A program made the translations under genes and the position numbers. 64,000 nt of DNA from Microvirga alba (GTDB lineage Bacteria; Pseudomonadota; Alphaproteobacteria; Rhizobiales; Beijerinckiaceae): the NCBI RefSeq assembly GCF_015694465.1, contig NZ_JADQDO010000004.1, forward strand, positions 186,001 to 250,000. Reading direction: 5' to 3'. Position 1 is the stretch's first letter, and every line of letters begins with the position of its first letter. Shown here piece by piece: positions 63,619 through 64,000 of the stretch. A model generated the notes under the pieces. The model saw nothing but the letters and a program-made list of their open reading frames with translations, had not been told where the DNA came from and ran no database searches.

Positions 63619-64000
63619 AATGACCCTCTTCCTATTGGCGCTGGATACGTCTGCGAGCGCGTTTGCAGTCGAAGCCGCATCAACAGTTTGATCTGGACTG
63701 GCGAGTGATACCCCACCCGAGCCTAGTATCGAGCCACATGACAGCCGCCGGACATGGCTCGGCTACTCGGGTGAGACCCGATCGATAGACACGGCTGGCG
63801 TCTTTCTAAAGACGGTAGCCTCCGATCGGGTTTCGTAAACCTCTCATCAATGAAGCCCGAATGCACTTACTCGTTCGGGCTAGGCGCCCGACAACTCCTC
63901 TGAGTTAGAACCGCGCTCACTCGTTTGGAGTAGATCGACCGATGAAGAGGACAGCCCCCGTGCTCAGCACCGGGATACAGCCTCAATCAAAGCTCCAAGC
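63619..64000. other. 382-bp right end without a supported gene
   Basis: This is the upstream region of wecC and the window edge. It contains a 7-bp inverted repeat GCCCGAA/TTCGGGC at 63855-63880. No gene or clear promoter was identified. Confidence 0.4.

Overview
The window reads as GC-rich chromosomal or megaplasmid DNA of an alphaproteobacterium, most likely Hyphomicrobiales (rhizobia and relatives). The reasons are tightly overlapping ATGA/GTGA operons, hut genes of the HutF/HutG type, a MarR regulator of the LdtR/ExpG type, and a secretion-plus-glycosyltransferase locus resembling the Sinorhizobium meliloti galactoglucan (exp/wge-wgd) cluster. This placement is inferred from gene content only. 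No rRNA, tRNA, CRISPR array or intact insertion sequence was seen.

Region 1 (about 1-24.4 kb) is a patchwork of small catabolic operons. A cut-off GST and a LysR regulator diverge at the left edge. Next come two CaiB/BaiF-type CoA-transferase genes, a dihydroxyphthalate-decarboxylase-like gene and a LigI-like amidohydrolase on the plus strand. A minus-strand block holds two thiolase-like/DUF35 pairs around a PcaIJ-type CoA transferase. A plus-strand block follows: alpha/beta hydrolase, SDR, GST, extradiol dioxygenase and an orphan periplasmic binding protein. A four-gene overlapping minus operon comes next (FAH-type hydrolase, DUF4440-like, D-2-hydroxyacid dehydrogenase, creatinase-like M24), then an IlvD/Edd dehydratase, an FAD-linked hydroxyacid dehydrogenase, a MerA-like flavoprotein and a small membrane protein. 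The families suggest aromatic or alicyclic acid breakdown by CoA activation, side-chain cleavage and meta-ring cleavage. Several enzymes lack the expected catalytic residue: both thiolases lack Cys, the hydrolase lacks Ser, the SDR lacks YxxxK, one CaiB protein lacks Asp, and the M24 protein lacks metal ligands.

Region 2 (24.5-42.2 kb) is a polysaccharide and type I secretion locus. In minus-strand order it runs T1SS ABC transporter, HlyD adaptor, a small RTX protein with 18 nonapeptides, large GT2-like protein, methyltransferase, GT4, a membrane coiled-coil protein, second large GT2-like protein, second GT4, polysaccharide pyruvyltransferase and a secreted propeller-like protein. A divergent MarR regulator and galE sit at the right end. 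Two promoters in this locus share an 11-bp motif placed 36-37 bp upstream of the predicted -35 boxes.

Region 3 (42.3-50.4 kb) is a complete histidine-utilisation regulon: hutF-hutC on the minus strand diverges from hutI-hutH-hutG-hutU-hutD. Two HutC-type operators lie exactly 30 bp apart in the control region.

Region 4 (50.4-59.1 kb) is a second, different T1SS (HlyB-type ABC with a dead C39 domain, plus HlyD), a 108-residue unknown protein, and a probable 1508-residue substrate. That protein combines an N,N-dimethylformamidase-like domain, an Ig-like domain and three DUF4082 modules alternating with two cadherin-like modules. Perfect hairpins follow both presumed T1SS substrate genes.

Region 5 (59.1-64 kb) carries an AraC-family regulator and wecB and wecC homologues for UDP-ManNAcA synthesis.
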